DNA from: Ruminococcus sp. UBA1409
GTDB taxonomy: Bacteria > Bacillota > Clostridia > Oscillospirales > Ruminococcaceae
Direction of reading: 5' to 3'
Length of the DNA: 64,000 nt
Assembly (NCBI GenBank): GCA_002305045.1
Contig: DBPX01000006.1
Span: 52,707-116,706 of the forward strand
The notes below the pieces were generated by a model. It searched no databases, was not told the DNA's origin, and worked only from the letters and a program-made list of their open reading frames with translations. This document shows, in pieces, positions 59,934 to 64,000 of this stretch (positions within the stretch are counted from its first letter, which is position 1; the number at the start of each line of letters is the position of its first letter). A program made the position numbers and the translations under genes.

Positions 59934-60458
59934 ATGACAGAAAACGGCAGCATCAAGGCGATAATCTCCAAGGAGGAGATACAGGCGGCGGTCGAGAGGA
60001 TGGGAAAAAGGCTTACAGAGGATTATGCGGGCAAAAATCTCCTTGTCTTAGGGGTTATGAAGGGCTCGTTTATCTTTATGGCTGACCTTGTCAGGAGCAT
60101 AAGGCTTCCCATAAAGCTCGATTTCATCCATGCCAAAAGCTATGAAGGCACGGAGTCCACAGGCGTTGTCGATGTCAAGATGGATGCCGAGCTGGATGTC
60201 AAGGGCAAGCAGGTCCTTCTGGTGGAGGATATTTTGGACACAGGCAAGACCCTTAGCGTACTAAAGAAAACAATGCTCTCCAGAGGAGCCGAGGATGTTA
60301 AAATAGTAGCGTTTCTCGACAAGACCGCAAGGAGACTTGTTGATATATCTGCGGATTATTCCTGCTTTACGATAGAAGACGGTTTTTTGGTCGGATACGG
60401 ACTCGATTACAACGAGGACTACCGCAATCTTGACTATATCGGCGAGCTTATTCTCTAA
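59934..60458 (+). CDS. hpt: hypoxanthine phosphoribosyltransferase
   Basis: A 174-aa purine salvage enzyme. The PRPP-binding motif VLLVEDILDTGKTL (~94-107) is clear, with GVMKGSFIFMADL near the N-terminus and GFLVGYGLDYNEDYRNL near the C-terminus. It makes IMP and GMP from hypoxanthine and guanine. It lies in the tilS-hpt-ftsH order. In Bacillus, HprT interacts with FtsH and TilS to control ftsH transcription; whether this occurs here is not shown. Confidence 0.95.
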   Translation: MTENGSIKAIISKEEIQAAVERMGKRLTEDYAGKNLLVLGVMKGSFIFMADLVRSIRLPIKLDFIHAKSYEGTESTGVVDVKMDAELDVKGKQVLLVEDILDTGKTLSVLKKTMLSRGAEDVKIVAFLDKTARRLVDISADYSCFTIEDGFLVGYGLDYNEDYRNLDYIGELIL

Positions 60459-60523
60459 GCCTAAGGCCGTCAGACCCCGTATGCAGCTCTAAGCCGTAAT
60501 CCAATCCGAAATGAGGAATTTGA

Positions 60524-62467
60524 TTGAATGTAAATAAAAACAAGGGCATACTTATTTACTTTGCCATAGCGATAGCCATACTTTTGTTCATGGTTTTCGG
60601 CTTCAGAAGCCTTCTTCTTGAGTCGGACTCCACGAGCTACTCTGATATCATCGGCTATTTTGACGAGTACAGGGTGAGCGAGTTCTCGCTGAACCTCGGC
60701 TCAGGTCAGCTAAAGTACAAGCTTGACGGCGGCACGACCGAGTACACCTACAAGGTGCCGAGCGTCAGCGCATTCTACGGCGAGCTTTTCAGCGACACCT
60801 CAAACTACCGTGAGGAGTATAACGCCACGCATACGGTTCCGCTGGTTTATAATCTCATTCCGGCGTCGAACAGCTCGATGTGGCTCAATCTGATTCCCAC
60901 GCTTTTGATGATAGGAGTCATGATATTTGTAGTCGTCTCGATGTCAAGGAGCATAACCTCAGCCGGCAAGATAGGAAATGTCGGCAAGGCTAACGCCAAG
61001 GTGGAGGCCGACGGCAAGAATAAGGTCACCTTTAACGATGTCGCCGGCGCAGACGAGGAGAAGGCGGAGCTTCAGGAGATAGTCGAGCTTCTAAAGGACC
61101 CCAAGAAGTACCAGGACATCGGAGCCAAGATTCCCAAGGGAGTTTTGCTTGTTGGACCTCCCGGAAACGGTAAGACCCTTCTTGCCAAGGCTGTCGCAGG
61201 AGAGGCTGGAGTGCCCTTCTTCTCGATATCAGGCTCTGACTTCCTAGAGCTTTATGTCGGCGTCGGTGCGGCAAGGGTAAGAGACCTGTTTGACCAGGCT
61301 AAGAAGTCCGCCCCTTCTATTATCTTCATAGACGAGATAGACGCCGTCGGCAGAAGAAGAGGCGCAGGTCTAGGAGGAGGACACGACGAGAGAGAGCAGA
61401 CCCTCAACCAGCTTTTAGTCGAGATGGACGGCTTCGAGGTCAACAACAGCGTAATAGTCATGGCGGCTACAAACAGAAGGGATGTTTTGGACCCTGCGCT
61501 TCTGCGTCCGGGAAGATTTGACCGTCAGGTATATGTCAACTACCCTGATATTAAAGGCAGGGAGGAGATTCTGAAGGTACACTCAAGAAACAAGCCGCTC
61601 GGTCCCGATGTCGACCTGCACCAGGTCGCAGCGGCCACCGTAGGCTTCACGGGAGCGGACCTTGCAAACCTTGTAAACGAGGCTGCTCTTTTAGCCGTCA
61701 AGAACAACAGAAAGGCGATAATAGCTCAGGACCTGAGCGAGGCTGCCATAAAGGTAATAGCAGGACCCGAGAAGAAGTCAAGAGTTGTCCTGGAGAAGGA
61801 AAAGAGGCTCACCGCCTACCACGAGGCGGGCCATGCGATATGCCACTACTACTGCCCGACTCAGGATAGGGTCAGCGAGGTCTCGATTATACCAAGAGGT
61901 CAGGCGGGAGGCTATACCATGGCGCTTCCCGAGCATGATAAGTCCTATGTCACCAAGGCTGAGATGAACGAGGAGATTGTAACCCTCCTTGGAGGAAGGG
62001 CAGCCGAGAAGATAGTCCTTGACGATATCTCGACAGGAGCCTCCAACGACCTTGAAAGGGCTACTAAGATTGCAAGGAGCATGGTCACAAGATACGGCTT
62101 CAGCGATAAAATAGGGCCTATTGTCTACGGCAGGGACGAGGACGAGGTGTTCCTTGGCAGGGACTACAACTCCGACCGCTCCTACTCTGAGGTCATAGCC
62201 GGCGAGATAGACTCCGAGCTTCGCTCGATTGTCCACGGAGCCTATGACAAGGCTGTCGAGCTTCTTTCAGGGCATATCGACCAGCTCCACACCGTTGCCT
62301 CCTATCTTATCGAGCATGAGAAGATAGACGGCGAGCAGTTTGAAAGGCTGATGACCGGCGAGCTTTCGGCTGATGAGGAGAAAAAGCCTCAGGCTCCCGA
62401 GAAGGACGGCGCCGAGGCCCCAGCAGACGATACTCCTAACGATAATCCGCAGCCCTCGCAGGAGTAA
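60524..62467 (+). CDS. ftsH: ATP-dependent zinc metalloprotease FtsH
   Basis: A 647-aa membrane protease. Helix 1 is at ~9-28 and helix 2 at ~123-142, with a ~95-residue extracytoplasmic domain between. The AAA+ module has Walker A GPPGNGKT (211-218), Walker [12 protein letters not shown] and the SRH region. The zinc site HEAGH is at 433-437. The C-terminal tail is acidic ([12 protein letters not shown]). It uses a TTG start with GAGGA 7 bases before it. It degrades unassembled membrane proteins and regulators. It ends the housekeeping block; DNA beyond it changes character. Confidence 0.96.
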   Translation: MNVNKNKGILIYFAIAIAILLFMVFGFRSLLLESDSTSYSDIIGYFDEYRVSEFSLNLGSGQLKYKLDGGTTEYTYKVPSVSAFYGELFSDTSNYREEYNATHTVPLVYNLIPASNSSMWLNLIPTLLMIGVMIFVVVSMSRSITSAGKIGNVGKANAKVEADGKNKVTFNDVAGADEEKAELQEIVELLKDPKKYQDIGAKIPKGVLLVGPPGNGKTLLAKAVAGEAGVPFFSISGSDFLELYVGVGAARVRDLFDQAKKSAPSIIFIDEIDAVGRRRGAGLGGGHDEREQTLNQLLVEMDGFEVNNSVIVMAATNRRDVLDPALLRPGRFDRQVYVNYPDIKGREEILKVHSRNKPLGPDVDLHQVAAATVGFTGADLANLVNEAALLAVKNNRKAIIAQDLSEAAIKVIAGPEKKSRVVLEKEKRLTAYHEAGHAICHYYCPTQDRVSEVSIIPRGQAGGYTMALPEHDKSYVTKAEMNEEIVTLLGGRAAEKIVLDDISTGASNDLERATKIARSMVTRYGFSDKIGPIVYGRDEDEVFLGRDYNSDRSYSEVIAGEIDSELRSIVHGAYDKAVELLSGHIDQLHTVASYLIEHEKIDGEQFERLMTGELSADEEKKPQAPEKDGAEAPADDTPNDNPQPSQE

Positions 62468-62493
62468 GGGCATTATAAAAGCACAGATAAGCC

Positions 62494-62577
62494 CACCCCC
62501 CGGGAGTGAACAGGTCCAGTAAAAACGGACAATAGAAAAACACACCCCCTTATGGTAGAATAAAAGAAACTACCGTA
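62494..62577. mobile_element. possible insertion-sequence end remnant
   Basis: A C-rich run and CCCGGGAGTGAACAGGTCCA precede AAAACGGACAATAG and a TATGGTAG/CTACCGTA inverted repeat (62551-62577). Such GGTCCA and ACGGACA strings resemble terminal segments of IS3-like elements as I recall them. No transposase frame is present, so at most this is a remnant. It starts about 30 bases after ftsH. Confidence 0.3.
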
Positions 62578-62606
62578 GAGGCACGCTTCGTAAGGAAGTG
62601 TGCCTC
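62578..62606 (+). other. 12-bp hairpin after ftsH
   Basis: GAGGCACGCTTC pairs with GAAGTGTGCCTC (one G-U), loop GTAAG. No T run follows; it may be the outer arm of the palindromic element next to it, or slow transcription after ftsH. Confidence 0.5.
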
Positions 62607-62608
62607 AG

Positions 62609-62778
62609 TTATATTCGCCTGCGGCGAGTGATATTACTTTGCAGTGATATACGGCTATGCCGTGTGATATTCGGCTGCGCCGAGTTTTGTAAGCGAATAT
62701 AATACCACTGCAAACAAGGTTTGCAATACCACTTTCCGAAAGGAAAATTTCGCTCCGAGCGTTAGCTCGGAATATCAC
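62609..62778. repeat. palindromic multi-hairpin element with GTGATAT units
   Basis: Left half: GTGATAT appears at 62628, 62644 and 62664, each followed by a short stem-loop (ACT/AGT, CGGC-TAT-GCCG, CGGC-TGC-GCCG). Right half: the complements ATACCAC (62702, 62726) and ATATCAC (62772) alternate with TGCAAAC/GTTTGCA, TTTCC/GGAAA and TCCGAGC/GCTCGGA stems. TTATATTCGC (62609-62618) matches GCGAATATAA (62693-62702) as an inverted repeat. The whole can fold as a branched cruciform or RNA. Its composition differs from the ftsH operon. A non-autonomous mobile element is the likeliest reading, by inference. Confidence 0.6.
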
Positions 62779-62807
62779 TTCTTTTGTCTTTAAGATTAGC
62801 GAGCATC

Positions 62808-62828
62808 GGATTTTGACACCCAAAATCC
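62808..62828. other. perfect 8-bp hairpin
   Basis: GGATTTTG-ACACC-CAAAATCC. It lies between the palindromic element and the four-helix-bundle gene. The gap 62468-62922 contains no gene that I can support. Confidence 0.5.
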
Positions 62829-62874
62829 AAATGAATTTGTATTCAGACAGTATAAACAAACACAGAAAACACCG

Positions 62875-62903
62875 TTGAAATATTTGTGTGTTTTATATAT
62901 AAT
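62875..62903 (+). promoter_or_regulatory. promoter of the four-helix-bundle gene
   Basis: TTGAAA (62875-62880), 17 bases, TATAAT (62898-62903). The expected start point is only about 13 bases before the GTG start codon. Confidence 0.75.
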
Positions 62904-62922
62904 TAATGCAGAGGTGATAGTT

Positions 62923-63273
62923 GTGGCTGAAAGCGTTTTAAGGGATAAGGCGAAAGAATTTGCAAAGGAAATAATTTTTCTCTGTCGTGAAATGAAAGCA
63001 AATCATAAAGAAGCAGTTTTAATAAACCAATTACTTCGTTCTGCCACTTCTATCGGTGCCAATTTGCACGAAGCACAATACGCACATGGAACTAAAGATT
63101 TTATAGCTAAACTTGAAATAGCCCAAAAGGAATGTTATGAAACGGAGTATTGGTTAGAACTTCTTTTTGAAACGAATTGTTTGTCAGAACATACCTACAA
63201 GTCATTACAAAACGAATGCGGCGCAATCAGAAGAATGCTGATTTCTTCGCTAAAAACCATGAAGTCAAAATAA
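62923..63273 (+). CDS. four helix bundle protein (23S rRNA intervening-sequence protein type)
   Basis: A 116-aa all-helical protein from the GTG at 62923, preceded by AGAGGTGA. It has the family pattern: KAKEFAKEIIFLCREM, then LINQLLRSATSIGANLHEA, FIAKLEIAQKECYETEYWL and LQNECGAIRRMLISS. These proteins were first found in intervening sequences inside 23S rRNA genes and are also related to the Avd proteins of diversity-generating retroelements; their function is unresolved. Here there is no rRNA and no reverse transcriptase. The gene is AT-rich compared with the ftsH operon and lies next to a palindromic element, which suggests transfer. Length is normal. Confidence 0.88.
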   Translation: MAESVLRDKAKEFAKEIIFLCREMKANHKEAVLINQLLRSATSIGANLHEAQYAHGTKDFIAKLEIAQKECYETEYWLELLFETNCLSEHTYKSLQNECGAIRRMLISSLKTMKSK

Positions 63274-63286
63274 GGAAATAAAGAAC

Positions 63287-63880
63287 ATGCGCGTCATTGA
63301 ACATTATGATAAACTAATTGAAGAAAATAACGATCCTGTATACGATCCCGCACCCTTGAAAGAATATATGAACAAATATGACGGGCAAATATTTATCGAT
63401 AAAATGAGACTTGACAAAACAAAAAGTGTTTTGGAAATCGGCGTCGGTACGGGTCGTCTAGCATTGAGAACGATACCGCTGTGCAAGAATTTTTACGGCA
63501 TTGATATATCACCTAAAACTATAGACAGGGCAAGGCACAATTGTTCAACACATAAAAATGTAAAGTTAATTTGTGATGATTTTATGCAACATAACTTTAA
63601 CATTAGTTTTGATGTTATATATTCTTCGTTGACATTTATGCACATTGCCGATAAACAGAAATGTATCAACCGAATTTATTCTTTGTTAAATACATCGGGA
63701 CGATTTGTTTTATCTATTGATAAAAATCAAAAGAAATATATTGATTATGGGGACAGAAAAATAGAGATTTATCCGGACAATCCGACCGACACAAAGGCAT
63801 ACATCATAAAGTCCGGTCTAACATTGTTGGATTGTATAGAAACAGAATTTGCACATATTTTCGTTTGCACAAAGGAATGA
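63287..63880 (+). CDS. class I SAM-dependent methyltransferase
   Basis: A 197-aa Rossmann-fold methyltransferase. Motif I is VLEIGVGTGRLAL (~49-61), followed by YGIDISPKTID and DVIYSSLTFMHI, then RFVLSIDKNQ. The target, small molecule or otherwise, is unknown. AAGGAAATAAAGAAC lies before the ATG, and the gene starts 13 bases after the four-helix-bundle stop, so the two are probably co-transcribed. Its AT-rich composition matches that gene and differs from the ftsH operon, pointing to a common foreign origin. Confidence 0.82.
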   Translation: MRVIEHYDKLIEENNDPVYDPAPLKEYMNKYDGQIFIDKMRLDKTKSVLEIGVGTGRLALRTIPLCKNFYGIDISPKTIDRARHNCSTHKNVKLICDDFMQHNFNISFDVIYSSLTFMHIADKQKCINRIYSLLNTSGRFVLSIDKNQKKYIDYGDRKIEIYPDNPTDTKAYIIKSGLTLLDCIETEFAHIFVCTKE

Positions 63881-63883
63881 AAT

Positions 63884-63921
63884 AAAGCCGATAGATTCTA
63901 AAAAATGAACCTATCGGCTTT
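63884..63921 (+). terminator. terminator-like hairpin after the methyltransferase
   Basis: AAAGCCGATAG (63884-63894) pairs perfectly with CTATCGGCTTT (63911-63921), with TTC/GAA continuing inside. The following T run is poor, so strength is uncertain. Confidence 0.6.
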
Positions 63922-63994
63922 AATATCCTTATAAGTCTATTTTTATAAGCTTTGCTTACTTCCTCACGAAGGGTGTCCGTAAGGGGGAATTTTT

Positions 63995-64000
63995 ATGCCA
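63995..64000 (+). CDS. possible start of a further gene at the window edge
   Basis: ATGCCA at the very end is preceded by AAGGGGGAATTTTT, a good ribosome site 8 bases upstream. Only two codons are visible, so the product cannot be named. The 74 bases before it contain CTTATAA/TTATAAG (63928-63949) and CTTAC/GTAAG (63955-63983) inverted repeats. Confidence 0.3.

Noticed and set aside
62628..62778. GTGATAT repeats as a CRISPR array
   Set aside because: Units are only 7-8 bases, spacing is irregular, each is joined to its own stem-loop and the second half is inverted; no cas genes.

Overview
The window reads as chromosome from a Gram-positive anaerobe of the class Clostridia, most likely a fibre-degrading gut member of the Ruminococcaceae/Oscillospiraceae. 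The signs are PolC-type DNA polymerase III, FabK instead of FabI, a type III glutamine synthetase, RNase J, GdpP, a YlbF-mutS pair, strong AGGAGG ribosome sites, and a GH30 enzyme ending in a dockerin-like module. The family assignment is inference. No phage or plasmid genes, rRNA or CRISPR array were seen. One tRNA (His) is present.

Layout. (1) 1-7432, minus strand: a fatty-acid operon transcribed acpP-fabK-fabD-fabG-fabF-accB-fabZ-accC-accD-accA, with accA cut by the left edge. (2) 7.6-16.3 kb: a carbohydrate region with a GH2 beta-galactosidase-like enzyme, tRNA-His, an esterase-like hydrolase, two small unknowns, a GH30 glucuronoxylanase, galE and a secreted GH30 with a C-terminal dockerin-like module. 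A tiny sortase-type surface peptide follows. (3) 17-28.7 kb: housekeeping genes ylbF-mutS-ispG-polC, a Cys-rich unknown, a PRC-barrel protein, rpsB and tsf. (4) 28.8-40.9 kb: a nitrogen-assimilation block. It holds a glutamate synthase split over five genes, then (after ksgA on the other strand) type III glutamine synthetase, an ammonium transporter fused to a P-II domain, and asparagine synthetase. (5) 41-46.2 kb: fumarase, malic enzyme, a flavin reductase-like protein, a MATE transporter and a uridine-kinase-like protein. (6) 46.5-62.5 kb: rpsO, pnp, an ANT(6)-like nucleotidyltransferase, a sugar nucleotidyltransferase/mutase fusion, RNase J, then gdpP-rplI-dnaB-tilS-hpt-ftsH. (7) 62.5-64 kb: an AT-rich, apparently acquired stretch with a hairpin-rich palindromic element, a four-helix-bundle protein of the 23S intervening-sequence type and a SAM methyltransferase.

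How it fits together: ammonia enters through Amt-PII, is fixed by GlnN, and glutamine is passed to the split glutamate synthase and AsnB. Fumarase and malic enzyme supply C4/C3 carbon. The GH enzymes, the esterase and GalE fit breakdown of substituted xylan and galactosides.

The most interesting non-coding signals are: two tandem intrinsic terminators between the glnN promoter and its start codon; a hairpin-dense transcribed leader before RNase J; operator-like palindromes lying on the -10 boxes of the GH30 xylanase and the esterase; a shared ribosome-site-plus-hairpin motif before fabF and accD; and the GTGATAT palindromic element beside the four-helix-bundle gene. All coordinates and structures were derived by eye from the sequence; no homology search or folding program was run.
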